Assembly: GCA_002897115.2 (NCBI GenBank)
Contig: BCIH01000001.1
Span: 877,508 to 941,507 of the forward strand
Source: Prototheca cutis
Taxonomy: Eukaryota; Chlorophyta; Trebouxiophyceae; Chlorellales; Chlorellaceae
DNA: 64,000 nucleotides
Direction: 5' to 3'
Shown: piece by piece, positions 1-10,849 of the stretch
Layout of the letters: every line of letters begins with the position of its first letter
How positions within the stretch are numbered: position 1 is the first letter of the stretch
Program-made: the position numbers and the translations under genes
The notes under the pieces: generated by a model
Database searches by the model: none
Told to the model about the DNA's origin: nothing
The model's input: only the letters and a program-made list of their open reading frames with translations

Positions 1-87
1 GCGGCCCGCAACATCCGCTACGTGGCGTTGCAGATCCTCCTGACGGGCGTCAGGCCCGAGCCCTTCAATGTTTCCCTCCCTCGCTGA
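1..87 (+). pseudogene. Fanzor/TnpB-like nuclease, C-terminal end only (cut by window edge)
   Basis: Frame 1 reads A-A-R-N-I-R-Y-V-A-L-Q-I-L-L-T-G-V-R-P-E-P-F and stops at 85-87. The A-A-R-N-I motif is the end of the zinc-ribbon/RuvC-III segment of the OrfB_Zn_ribbon family (TnpB in bacteria, Fanzor in eukaryotes). The downstream G-V-R-P-E-P-F matches the equivalent position of the copy at 7685-8185 (G-A-R-P-E-P-F), and A-A-R-N-I-R-Y-V-A-L-Q matches the copy at 1207-1419. The rest of the gene lies outside the window, so it cannot be told whether the gene is whole. Called here as a partial copy, not as proven broken. Confidence 0.55.
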
Positions 88-1206
88 ACACCCACCCTTG
101 GGCACCCCACTGATGCCCAATGCTACACCCCTGCCCGCCGGGTTGCGTTTGAGCAGTTCCCCAATTGCTGCCTCACGGTGCATTCCATCCTTTCCATTCT
201 TGCCTTCCTGTACATTACCTTTGCGGTCAGTAGGGGCCCATTATTGTACTGCATGCGCTGTCTACTAGGCCCAGTCGCCTCCCGGCACTGGGAGCCCTTG
301 CCATTGCCCTTAACAGCAGACGGCTGTAACCATTCCGCTCCCAGCTCAGGACGACTGCATTGCTAGGCTCCAGGCCTGCATCCCTGACATTCACCGAGCA
401 TCATCGGCAATGCACTCTTCTGTTATTTTCTGGTTTCCTCGACTGGCATCCAGGGCAGCACGGGGGAGGGCGCCGCCACAGCAAGAAAACAGGATGGGGA
501 GCTCTGGCATTGGAGTCATCGCAGTACTGCGACAACCCTCAAGCGGTGTCGGCCAACTGAACGTCGATATAATGATTCCGTGCATTGTGGTTGCATGTCA
601 ATGGGATTCATAGGTGAAAATGGCGCCTCCGGTGCGCGGCAATGTGCCTAGGGTTGTGGGCGAAAGACGAACGGGCAGGGGCATCATGTGACGCGCGCTT
701 CGGAACCTCGGAGGGACAACGGATGGCCGCCCAATAATATGGCTCTCGTGCCATCGAGAGCCCCTTTTCCGATTACGGACGATGCCGAAGCCTAAAAAGC
801 GTCGCAAGGGCGTTTGTCGAGGCGAGGGCGGAGGCCCGGTCGGGTGGCCCTGCCCAGAGGAGGATGCCATGACNGCAGGCCGAGGCGATAAGCCCAGATG
901 CACCCCTAACAAGGTGGCGATCATCGCGGGCAGAACGAGATCCAGACGCAACTCGCGCGGCCATCCACTGAGCCTGGGCTGGCGCGACTGGGCCAAACGC
1001 ACGCAAGAGGTCGACACTTCAGAGGTCCGCCCGTGCACATTTGGGGGGGGGGGGGGGGTCTAGGGGCGTGCGTGGCCTTGCGCGCAGTCCCAAGGGCACG
1101 CACGTAGGTACGTAGGCATGCACAACAGCGGCATCCGCGAGCCACAGGGCCCATCGGTCAACAACAAAACACCCACACCACACCACACACCCACACCATG
1201 TCACAG
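88..1206. other. Intergenic or decayed sequence between two Fanzor-like ends
   Basis: No exon could be supported. It holds an ambiguous base near 873, a 16-base G run (1043-1058) and a CA-rich stretch (1160-1200). If the copy at 1207 is a whole gene, its upstream exons should lie here. I could not recognise any RuvC-I or RuvC-II segment in either strand. Confidence 0.4.
1043..1058 (+). repeat. G16 homopolymer run
   Basis: Sixteen consecutive G on the + strand, the same strand as the neighbouring coding exon. Similar long G runs occur in introns at 39555-39581 (as C), 44080-44101 and 44410-44556. Confidence 0.9.
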
Positions 1207-1419
1207 GTGTGCTCAAATTGCCTGGCAGGATCTCGCCTGGGCAACTTCCCGGAGGCCAGGGACAACTACGCTGTCTGGAAATGGCATCACCCCGGCTGTA
1301 GCGAGGAGTGGAACCACGACGCCAACGCGGCCCGCAACATCCGCTACGTGGCGCTGCAGCTGATGGAGACTGGCGCAGACTCTAGAGCCCTTCCCTGCAG
1401 AGACCCCCGCCTGTTCTGA
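1207..1419 (+). pseudogene. Fanzor/TnpB-like nuclease, C-terminal zinc-ribbon exon
   Basis: An open frame that starts at a splice-like acceptor (tcacag|GTG) runs to TGA at 1417-1419, 70 residues. It begins V-C-S-N-C-L, continues to W-K-W-H-H-P-G-C-S-E-E-W-N-H-D, then A-N-A-A-R-N-I. This is the layout of the OrfB_Zn_ribbon domain: a first Cys pair, a second Cys region, then a D-x-N-A-A-R-N motif that supplies the third RuvC acidic residue in TnpB/Fanzor. The second metal pair looks imperfect: one Cys is seen, with two His just before it. The tail after position 1371 has no match to the other two copies. No upstream exons were found, so this is probably a fragment; an unusual intact gene with distant exons is possible. 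Confidence 0.6.
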
Positions 1420-1690
1420 ATGTCCGATTCATTTTGGCACCCAACATGATTCCCAAATGGGCTTTTCTGCCACTAGAATTCGGTACCGTTGAACAGGTGC
1501 CGGGAGTCCCCGGATTTGCATAGCGGACGGACTGTCCCGTGAGCGAATCTGAAACTGCGTGTCGGCTCACGAATCTATCGTCGAATTCCTACTCGGGCCT
1601 GTAGGAGTCGACGATTTACATGTGCCTACAACCGGCGCCAATCCCTTCAGTGTGCCTCCTGCACACCCTGGCCCACTATGTCATGCGATA

Positions 1691-3373
1691 ATGAGCATTG
1701 AGAATGGAAGACGGGGGCCTGACCCGGACCTGGAATCCTTGCTGCCCAATGCCGGCCTGCAGCACCCGGCGAAGAACGTTGTGGCGTTCCCCGGGAGGGG
1801 ATGGGCGGCGCTGGGACTACANATAGAGCGGCTTTCAGAGTGCGTTGTGTTCGTTGGATGATTTACTTTACAATGGCGTAGTTGATCCGAACGCATCGTG
1901 GTTGGCCATGCCGTCAAGTGCTGGTAGAGGCAGGGACGCAGCTTCCGCGTTTCCCCGAGCAGGTTGTTTTGGGAGTCTGGCACGGCATGCATTCTGTTCG
2001 GCAGCCTGATATTCAGTGTATCTGGAGCTTTGGTGAAATTTGTGGGACCCAGCGTCCCCGTGTTCGAGATCATCCTTGCGCGGTCAAGCCTGTCGCTCCT
2101 GGCCGGGCTGGGGTTTGGCCGGCTCCGGGGCATCACCCCCCTGTTTGGCCAGCGCGAGAGCTGGGGACTGCTGTTCCTCAGAGGCACCATCGGATCTGCC
2201 AGGTGCGAGATCCCTTTGGGGGGTGGGGCTATTGCCTGTTGTTGGACAGCACTTGCATCGGGGCGGCAAACAAGAGGGGGGAGCGGGAGAATTGTTGCCG
2301 CTCTCGCTATGCGATGGGCACCTGTTGTCACAGCGAGCACCCACCGAATACGCTCGCATACCCACACGCACACACAAGTAACATTCCCTCNGTGAACACA
2401 NAAACAAACCCATGATGCAGCATGCTTTGTCGGTATGCGGCACTGACGCGGCTGCCCCTGGCCGACAGCGTCAGCATCTTCTTCATCAGCCCCGCGCTGA
2501 CGGCGGTGCTCGGCCGCGTGGTCTTGGGCGAACCCGCGGGCCTGCACACGGCGCTGGGCTGCGGCGCGAGCCTGGCGGGCGTGCTGATTGTGACAGGCCC
2601 GCCGTTTCTTTTCAGCGGTGGGGGCGCCGCGGCATGGACCCCGGCCCGCATGGCAGGCGTAGGATTTGCGCTGGGCGGCGCCGCGCTGGGTTCCATTTCT
2701 TACGTCATCATCCGCCGCATCGGGCACCGTGAAAAGGCACTGACTGTGTCCATGTGGTTCCACCTCGCGTCGCTGGTCACCTCCTTTGTGCCGCTGGTGC
2801 TGCTGCGGGTGCCGGCGGGGCCCGTGCTGCCGAGCCCGGCCGCTGCCGCCGCGCTGGTGGCCGTCGCCGGCACCTCTTTCGTCGCGCAGCTGGCCAACAG
2901 CCGCGGCATCCAGCTCCTCAACGTCGCCATCGCTGCTGCCATCAACTTTATGCAGGTATCTGTGTGTCGTGAGTACGGTGCCTTGTTGTTGTTGCGGTGC
3001 AGGGAAGAAGCCCGAGGGCCGGGCAAGGTGCACAACCTCATCTGGCTCAGGCACTGCTGGTGCTGAAAAACCTCAATCCCCCCCCAAAACCCCAAAACCG
3101 CAATGTCCCCCCAAAAATTATCCCCCCACTCTACCATCACAGGTTGTGTATGCGGCTGTGCTGGGGTACCTGATCTTCCACGAGCCCATGACCTGGGTCA
3201 AAGCAGGCGGCGCGGTGCTGATCGCGCTGGGCATCGTGGAGGTGTCCCGGGATCGGGAACAGGGCCGGGAGCAGCAGGGAGCAGCCCGGACGGAGCCGGA
3301 GTACCAGCCTGTGGGCCCACAGGCCGGACGGCCCCTGGTCCAGCAGGAGCTGTCTTTCCGGGACATGCGATGA
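1691..3373 (+). CDS. EamA/DMT-family transporter (SLC35G-like), copy 1
   Basis: Model: join(1691..1839,1963..2202,2421..2955,3143..3373), 384 residues, phases consistent. The protein has about ten hydrophobic segments in two EamA repeats, typical of drug/metabolite transporters of the SLC35G type. Telling stretches are S-G-A-L-V-K (first helix), L-P-L-A-D-S-V-S-I-F-F-I-S-P (repeat 1) and the last repeat V-V-Y-A-A-V-L-G-Y-L-I-F-H-E. The substrate cannot be told. The cytosolic tail (from about residue 330) is polar. Exon 1 is the weakest part: it has an ATG at 1691, a good gtgcgt donor, and an ambiguous base at 1822, but no homology support. The frame of exon 2 has a stop just upstream (1925-1927), so an upstream exon is needed. 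A paralogue follows directly at 3919-6134 and shares the exon borders at 1963, 2202/2421 and 2955/3143. Confidence 0.82.
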
Positions 3374-3918
3374 TGATTGATCAGTCAGCATCACACAGCG
3401 ACCTCATTCACTCGTTTCTTCTCCGACGGTTTCGGCGGCGGGCCAGCTGATTACACGGAATGGCGTCCCCCCGGGCTCTTTGGTGCAGTGGACGACCTCT
3501 GGAGTCACTGTCGCTGTGGCTGTGGGTCAAAGGGGTTGGTGCCCACTTTGTATGGCAGGGTGAGCTGCCAGAGTTGCGTTGCCATTCTCCCAGAGAATGG
3601 TGTCTGCTATTGGTCAGCACGTGTTCGGTGCAGTTGCAAGTACCATGACATGCTGACGCATCTACGTGAAGAGACCAAACGACAAGTCTTTGTTTGCAAT
3701 TGCCCACTGGCTTGCTTTACAATGAACACCGCGTCACGCCGTGAATGTATCTTGCCACAAGCGTCAGATGCTGAACCCCTGACCCCGCTGCATCCGGGGT
3801 GTTGACGTAATCTCACCGCTCATTACAGGTTTCCGAGGTGCCCGATTCGTCCCTACAACGTCGAATTGTAAGGTGGTGCGGTCATTGAGAGGTATTTCGA
3901 AAATCATGCAATTGTAAC
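3374..3918. other. Intergenic, between the two transporter genes
   Basis: 545 bases in which I see no exon, RNA gene or clear repeat. It should hold the 3' end of transporter copy 1 and the promoter of copy 2. Confidence 0.5.
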
Positions 3919-6134
3919 ATGCAGACGCAGCGGGTATGGCGGTCGACATGGAAGGGGCGGGGCCTGGAGCCCGGCGAGGGGCGCGGGCAGTTTCCTGGGG
4001 CCAAGAGGTGAGGTCCGTCGGGGCGGGGCCCGACGCCCCTGCCGCTGGACGAGGATGCCTCGGCACGATAAGGGCCATTCCCATGTAGGTGGACATGTGG
4101 GTATGTCAGCATCGGAGTGCAGGTGCTGTGCGTGAACCGGGCATGAGTCCCGGGCCTACGTCATCACGTGACGTGCTGGGTGGGAGGGGGGTCAAACTTC
4201 TGCATCCGGCAGCTCGTTGCAAGGGGGTCAAGACGGTGACCTCGGAGGGTAACCTCCCTCCTGCAAGGCTGCCACATGAGAAATCTGAAGTGCATGTAGA
4301 ATGCATTCGTTTGCCTGCGGAAAACATTTGCAATGCCGTGCCCCTTGCTCTCCCACCCGGACACTGAAGGTGGTTTTGGGACTCTGGCCCCCTGTGTGTG
4401 GTGGTGAGCAGTCTGAGCTTCAGCGTGTCTGGAGCGCTGGTCAAGGCCCTGGGCCCCACCATGCCACTGACTGAGCTCATCCTGGCACGGAGCACCATTT
4501 CTCTCAGCCTGGCGGCGACGCTGTCGTGGCTCAAGGGCGGCGGGCACAGCATGCTTGGCCGGCGGGAGATGGTGTGGTGGCTCATCCTCCGCGGCATCAT
4601 CGGCTCACTCTCGTATGCTGTTGTTGTTGAAGATGATGATGATGGTTGGAAAGGGTGAAGGGTTCATGCAGCAAGGTATACTCCTGTCCGCTGCGATGGA
4701 CCCGCTGCCGCAATGATGCTGTCCTCCAGCCCCACCCATACCCCACATCCCCCACCCACCCGCCCACCACCCCCTTTGCCCCCCTCTCCACACACACACA
4801 CACACACAAAACATGGCAGCATGCTGTTTCTGTACATCTCGCTTGTGGCTTTGCCGCTAGCGGATGCCGTGAGCATCACTTTCCTGGCCCCCGCCATGAC
4901 GGCGGTGCTGGCGACCCTGGTGCTGCGCGAGCCGGCGGGCTGGCATACCGCACTGGGCTGCCTCGTCAGCGTGGCCGGCGTATTCGTCATCTCGGAGCCG
5001 CCCATGCTGGTGGGCATCCTCACGGGCCACGCGCAGCCCTGGGGACCCCGCAAGCTGCTCGGCGTGGGGGCCGCACTCATGTGCGCCCTGCTCACCGCGT
5101 GTGCCTACATCTGTATCCGCCACATCAGCAAGTGCGTATGGCGAGTGGGGTGGATAGGGTGGTGGCGTTGGTGGATTATTCAAGTTTTTGTTTTGCAAGG
5201 ATTGATTGAGGATCCCCCCAAACACGCAAAAAAAACACAGGAGGGTGGACACCATCGCCCTGTCGACCTATTTTTTCATCGTCAGCTTTGTGACCGTCGT
5301 GCCTTTTGTCGCGCTTTCCTACCCCGAGCCCCTGGTCCTGCCCACGCTGGTAGAAGCAGCGGAGCTCGTGGGCGTGGCAGTGACCTCGTTCCTGGCCCAG
5401 CAACTCCTGGGCCGCTCACTCCAACTCATATCAGCCTCCAAGTCGGCCAACATCAACCTCATGCAGGCGCGAGCTGTTCGCTGTTGTGGTGGGCGTATTT
5501 CTTTCTTTCTTTGTTCTTGTCGTCGTGTGTGCTTAGTGATGGTTTGTTGTGTGGGTGTGGGTTGAAGGGGGGGTGTTGAGTGAGATGGCTAATCATTGTA
5601 CCAGCGACACTGCCCACTNGCAATGCACACACATCCTGCCTTTCTTCCTTGAAACATCCAATGCAGGTGCTGTATGCACACATGCTGGGTGCCCTGTTCT
5701 TCCAAGAGATCATCCGGTGGGTGCAGGTGGCGGGCACGGCACTGCTGATGGCGGGCATCGTGCAGGTCAATCAGGACAAGGCCGCAGCCCAAAAGACGGC
5801 ACTGCCGGAGGAGGACGAAGAAGCGGTGGGCCTGTTGGGAAGTGTGTCCGGTGCAGCACTGGGTCAGGGTGCCCGGCTTCCATCAAACACACCCAAAGTG
5901 CCGGTACTGGAGGTGCAGTTGCCCAAGATGCTGCGGGCGGCCGATGTCGACGTCCGGGGTCAGGATGTCGAGGAGGCCATCGAGCCCACAGTGGGGCCAC
6001 CACGCACCCCGACATGCGCGCGTGGCCGCAATCCGCGGCTGGGAGACGGGGCGACCTCGTTCTCCCTCGGGGTGGGACGACGGCCGGATGAACCGTTCTA
6101 CTTGGCTCCCACCGCCAGAGACGATGCCGGCTGA
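3919..6134 (+). CDS. EamA/DMT-family transporter (SLC35G-like), copy 2
   Basis: Model: join(3919..4007,4370..4612,4820..5131,5241..5466,5667..6134), 445 residues. It is a diverged tandem copy of the gene at 1691-3373: F-W-D-S-G versus F-W-E-S-G, S-F-S-V-S-G-A-L-V-K, L-P-L-A-D-A-V-S-I-T-F-L-A-P, and V-L-Y-A-H-M-L-G-A-L-F-F-Q-E. About ten membrane helices are followed by a longer polar, acidic cytosolic tail (residues about 330-445). Compared with copy 1 it has one extra intron (5132-5240) in the middle of the second EamA repeat. Its next intron (5467-5666) starts with GC (CAG|gcgcga) where copy 1 uses GT. Exon 1 (3919-4007) rests only on phase and a gtgagg donor and may be wrong. An ambiguous base lies in the last intron. 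Transported substrate unknown. Confidence 0.82.
4789..4808. repeat. (CA)n microsatellite in an intron
   Basis: About ten CA units just upstream of the acceptor of the third exon of the second transporter gene. Confidence 0.85.
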
Positions 6135-7684
6135 GGCGATTTGTATTCCCAAAACAGCGAGCGAGGTGCAGAATCATGTCTTTTCTGAGTGTGTTGCCTG
6201 TGTTGATCGTGATGGCACAAATGGCAATAGCCACCGCCAGGCTGGAGGCACACGAATTCTTTAAGGTGCCTAGAGTTGAGCATGACATGTACACGCACCC
6301 GAAGCATACGGCCTGAACTTCTTCATTGTCCTGTCACTGGACAAAAAACTTAAAATGCTTCCTTGCTTTGCCAAGTTTTGACTCTGATGGACCGCTCTGC
6401 TGAGCGGGGCTGGTTCCTGTAAGTGTACCGTGCAGGGCAAAAATGATGAAACCTTCTCGAGATTCGTTGACTCCCATGTGAATAGGATGGGCATGCATCC
6501 CAAACAAATTGCCTGTTGGACCGCATTCCCTGGGCGCATCGCTCAGAGAATGGGTTGGGTTCCTTCTTGGCAGTAGGACAGGTCGTGCAAGGAGGTTTTA
6601 GAAGGTCCCGGAAATTGAGCCTGGCACGACAATTGTCACACTTGGTGGTCCATCATTGAGGTGGTCCACCTTCCTATTGCCATGCAGCGTGTGAAAATTT
6701 TCGGCCATCAGTGGTGCCCAGCAACCCCCGGGGCGATGTGACGCTGTTGCTGGCTGAGCTGGTTGCATTATTTTTGCCCTGCATGGTAACAACTGCTGAG
6801 TGGGTGTGAAGAAGGGGGGTGGCACATTCTTAACAAATGGTCTTCAGGGCCCTCCTACGCCCACCAACCTCGCCCGCTGCACGACAATTTTTATCCCAAA
6901 GCACTGACGCAGTCTGCGGGGGGTACCCCTTGGAAGGAGGTGGGCGTGCCTGCACGCAGTCAGTCCTCGTCCAAAGCACCCACGGAGTGCCGTACCCAAG
7001 GTCGGGCACTTTGAACAGCGTGGATAGGCCTTTGCAACGCCCGTTCCTTTCAGAAATATGTATACTGAAAGATTTTAGGAGATCAGGAATGGAAGAGAGG
7101 ATATTCTATTCGCGGCTGAAGTGGTTTCAAGAGCACCCCCTACAGGCCTTTAAGCATGACTGTTGCAAGGTGACTTGTAGGAGCCGGGCTCTGTCTTGTT
7201 TGGAGCCTTCTGTACAACCCCGACCATCTGGGGGGATATCCTCGTGGTTTCACTCTGCATGATTATTACATTGGTGTATTGACAATCCACGGCAGGGCAC
7301 GTTTGATCAGGGAGTTGTACAGGCAGTTCAGCCTGCCTGTGAACTTGCGCTGCCAGGAGCGTGGAGCAAGTGGCACCACTGAGGTTTTGCCCAGACTGTT
7401 GCCCTGGCGCTCTCATTGGGGTTGACATCCAGGCAAGGCTTGTGCATTGTCGACGACCTGGTGCTGATATTGCTGTGGGATCGCCGGAAATGGCGACACT
7501 ACTGCTTCTGGTGAGCCACCAACGCAGAGCAGACTATGGGTTAGAGTTCAGATGCCATTGCCATGAAAGCCGGCAGAACTGCATGCATGCTTGCCATGGT
7601 ATGACAGGCCCCCTGCGTGGGTCCAGGCCAAGCCATCGGCAATGAATGCTGTTAGCCAGATGGCCGTGGCATGCATGTGCGCAG
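6135..7684. other. Long intergenic stretch before the third Fanzor-like end
   Basis: 1.5 kb without a recognisable gene. Open frames at 6837-7262 and 7361-7511 do not resemble a known family. The second could be an exon, since it ends at a good donor (CTG|gtgagc, 7512) that is in phase with the acceptor at 7685, but its sequence has no Fanzor features that I can recognise. Confidence 0.4.
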
Positions 7685-8185
7685 GGCGACGAGGAAAGCA
7701 CCGTCGGCCAGTGCCCCCAGGTGACGTCGCAGTTGCTGCTGCTGCACCGCCTCCCGGATGAGATGGTGGCGCTTGTGTGGGTGCGGGGCGAGTGCACGGA
7801 CGGGCGCGCAGCCATGCACGGACGGTTTCCACGGGCTGTGGGTCACGCCTACGCCAAGTGCGCCACACCGCAGGTTTGCTCGGCGTGCAATAAACCATTG
7901 CGCCTGGGCGACTGCCCCACCTCCAAGAACAAGCACCTTGTCCGGCAGTGTCAGAACGAGGCCTGCGGCGTCGTGCACAACCGCGACAAGAACGCGGCGC
8001 AAAACATGTGCTATGTGGCGATGGGCCTGATCTTCAATGGCGCCCGGCCGGAGCCTTTTCACAAGCGGCTCCCCCCCTGGCGCATGCCTGAGTTCAGCCT
8101 GAACACTCCCCCCCCCAAAAAATTTGTCCAGCTCCTGATTTCTGCTGGTTCTAAACGAAGCTTTCACTTCTCCCTCCATGCTTGA
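7685..8185 (+). pseudogene. Fanzor/TnpB-like nuclease, C-terminal zinc-ribbon region
   Basis: From an acceptor at 7684/7685 the frame runs to a stop at 8183-8185. The 7877-8070 part is the clearest of the three copies: V-C-S-A-C-N-K-P-L-R-L, then R-Q-C-Q-N-E-A-C-G-V-V, then H-N-R-D-K-N-A-A-Q-N-M. It has two Cys pairs with the usual spacing of the OrfB_Zn_ribbon domain, followed by the D-x-N-A-A-x-N motif that carries the last RuvC acidic residue in TnpB/Fanzor proteins. G-A-R-P-E-P-F follows, as in the copy at 1-87. A possible second acceptor (accgcag|GTT, before V-C-S) matches the acceptor of the copy at 1207, suggesting a conserved intron. The upstream part (7685-7870) is not recognisable and no RuvC-I/II motif was seen, so this is a fragment or a gene with undetected exons. 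Confidence 0.65.
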
Positions 8186-8542
8186 ACAGGCATCAATAAC
8201 CCCCACCCTGCACGCACGTTCGTTGCTGAGAAGGGGTTGCTCCATGGCACCGTCAATGTTGTGTTCATTGCTTGCATGTTGTCTTGTGTTTGGCCTGCAT
8301 GCATGATCGATGGCCAAAAATTGGCGCGCGCCGTGAAGAAGTGCTGCCATGCCAGTTCATGGAGGCCCCTCACGGCTGCATCCGGGAGATACTGACCAGA
8401 CCCCGGCACATTGCCCGGCCCTGTCCCCAATAGGCGGGCCAGCAGCTTCCCCAGTGATCATATTGGGCACATCCAAAGTATCATCCATAGCCCTTTGGGC
8501 GCAGGGCCACCTGGCCCCAGTCGGAAACGTGGCACTGCTGTC
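8186..8542. other. Intergenic
   Basis: 357 bases with no supported feature, upstream of the methyltransferase start at 8543. Confidence 0.5.
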
Positions 8543-10268
8543 ATGGACACCACCGCCGACGAGGCCGATTTTCTAGACCTGCTCATCGCCTCGGAGCGAG
8601 TCGAGGAGTGGCTCGACGTCGTGCATGCCGCCAAGGAGCCCGACTCGCATCTGCTGAGCGTGCTCAAGGAGTTTTGCGAGCATGTCTCCAGCAAGCAGGC
8701 CTATGCAGAAGAGGTGGATGGGTGGCGGCTCCCCAGGCTGTTTGACCGGTGACCACTGTGCCGGCCTCCACAGTGCGCCACTAGTCCCTGGAACCAAAAT
8801 TCGGATCCTCTAGCCTCCACCATTCACATCCACCTCCCAGGCACGCAATTTGGGAGCCACCTCGAGCCTGACCAAGCTCTTGAAGCGCATTGGTGTGTCT
8901 GCTGGCTCCTGCCGCTGTGACCGACTGTGTGGGGCGTCGCAAATGGGTTGCCTCCTGTCTCCGGGCATGCATCACGTGCCTTGCCAATTGCACGTGCAGG
9001 ATCGACGAATGAAGAAGCAGCTGATATCATTGCTGATATCCTTGCAGCTCTCAGTGGCGATGCTGCCGCGTCTGGCGGGGTGAGCGGATGTTGGAGGAAC
9101 TGGAGTTCCGGGAAGTTTGACCAGGTTCCTGGGACCAGGATGTTTGGTTCCCTCTTTCTTTCAACAGTGCTTGCCCTCTGAAACAACCGTCCATGAACAC
9201 GACTGCATCATCATCTGCAAGACACCAGGAAGACATCCCACAAAACCCTCACGCCGTAGGTGAGGGACGTCCAGTACCCCGGCGGGGTCTCCCTGCGCAT
9301 CTGCGAGGGTGCGCTCGGCGACGGTGTCGGCGCGAGGCTCTGGGCTGTGGCGCACATCGTCTGCCGGCTACTGGGACGGTGGCCTGGCGTCGTAAAGGCG
9401 CGGACAGTGCTGGAGCTGGGTGCCGGGTGCGGCGCCTGCGGTCTGGCCGCCGCGCAACTCGGCGCCGGCCGAGTTGTGCTCACCGACTACCTGCCCGCCG
9501 TGCTGCGCTGCCTTGGGACGAGTGTGCAGCTGACGTTTAACATCAATGCGGATAAAGCCGCTGTAACTACTGGAACATCCAGCAGTCCCTGCTGGGAGGC
9601 CGGCGATGTGAGCGTCCGGCGGCTGGACTGGACCGACGACTCGGCGGTGCTGAGCGGCCGCCACGGGCTGGAGAGCGCCGCCGATGGGCCGGTGTCAACG
9701 GACACTGTCCAACGACATCAGCCTGTGTCAGCCACACATGGCGACGTCCCACCCACACTGGATGGCACGTCGCCGCCGTTTGACGTGCTGCTTGGAACCG
9801 ACATCCTCTACGAGGCATGGATGGCGCCGGCGGTTGCCGGTGTGCTTGCGGCACGGCTGGCTGCAGGCGGTGTGGCCCTCATCTGCTGCGCTGTACGCGA
9901 CGAGGTCCGTAGGTTTGTCTGTGTGATCGCAGCATGGATGCGCGCGTGTGCGTGAGGGGGGTGGATGCCGCCTCAGGCCCACGGTGGCCTCCATGTTTGG
10001 CTGCATCACCGCGCTGCGAACGCCAGCAGTGCATCGACTTTCAGAACCCACCGAACATTTCATTCCAAGGCATCCACAGGCTATATTTGAGTCGTTCGAG
10101 AGGGCCGTAGTGGACAAGGGGCTGCGCATGGCCAAGCATGCAGTCCAGCCCCACAAGCACGATGTGGGAGTCTCGGGGAGGGAGTGGGACTACGAGGGTG
10201 GCTTCCGCCTCATGGTCATCGACTGGCAGGAGGCGCCATGGCAAGCTCCCCCCGGTTTTCCGGAGTAG
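8543..10268 (+). CDS. METTL21/FAM86-type (Methyltransf_16) protein methyltransferase
   Basis: Model: join(8543..8713,8841..8892,9000..9079,9260..9904,10080..10268), 378 residues. The family transfers methyl groups from S-adenosylmethionine, mostly to lysine side chains of proteins. The fourth exon carries the SAM-binding motif V-L-E-L-G-A-G-C-G-A-C-G (near residue 155), the acidic post-I residue in V-V-L-T-D-Y, and F-D-V-L-L-G-T-D-I-L-Y-E (motif IV region). It also has G-A-R-L-W, the W-containing segment before motif I. The last exon starts A-I-F-E-S-F-E, as expected for the C-terminal helix of the fold. The first three exons encode about 100 helical residues that resemble armadillo-type repeats, unusual for this family. 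The fourth donor (GAG|gtccgt) was chosen to keep frame; gtttgt eight bases on would break it. The protein substrate is unknown. Confidence 0.8.
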
Positions 10269-10849
10269 ATGGTAGGCATCGATGCCGAAATCTGCAAGGA
10301 CGGAGGGCAGGCTGTGCGAGGATCGCGTCCTGTTTCTGGCGCCGGACTCCAGCCACGAAGCCTGGGCCTCCAGGACTCGTCTGATCCCGAACACAACCGG
10401 GCGTACAGGAGACGCCCATTTTGGTACTGCCGCACTGCACATTGATTGCTTGGTACTTTTGAACTGTGTACTGAGCGCGACTGCTAAGCACGCCACAGGC
10501 TCTACAGTCAAGCCGCCAGAGGAAGAGGCAGGGAGCTGCAGGTTTCCGCAGTGACGCCGACCGCCGGTTCATACACTGATGAGGGTCCTCGAGCACAAAA
10601 GAGACCATGTATCTCGATTTATGAGGGCTGGCTGTTTCTCATAGGCGGAATCAAGGCGCCAGAACACGACAGTCCCCACCGGGGCCCCTGTTGTCCGCAG
10701 CGCAGGAGTGTCGAGTTTGATTTCACATTTGACCCTGTCGCGAGTTGGGGCGAGCAAGGGCCGAACCTCCTCAACCTGGCCACAAGTAGGTCCCTGGGAC
10801 TATCCCAAAACATCGGAAATGACGCCCAGGGGCTGAAGGATTGGCGAGG
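10269..10849. other. Intergenic, upstream of the chromatin-protein gene
   Basis: 581 bases without a supported exon; should contain the promoter of the gene starting at 10850. Confidence 0.5.

Noticed and set aside
1681..3054. 457-codon open frame on the - strand
   Set aside because: It lies antisense to the first transporter, has ambiguous bases, and is Arg/His/Gln-rich low-complexity sequence typical of antisense frames in GC-rich DNA.
6837..7262. 141-codon open frame on the + strand as a gene
   Set aside because: No family resemblance, no splice partners and unremarkable composition.
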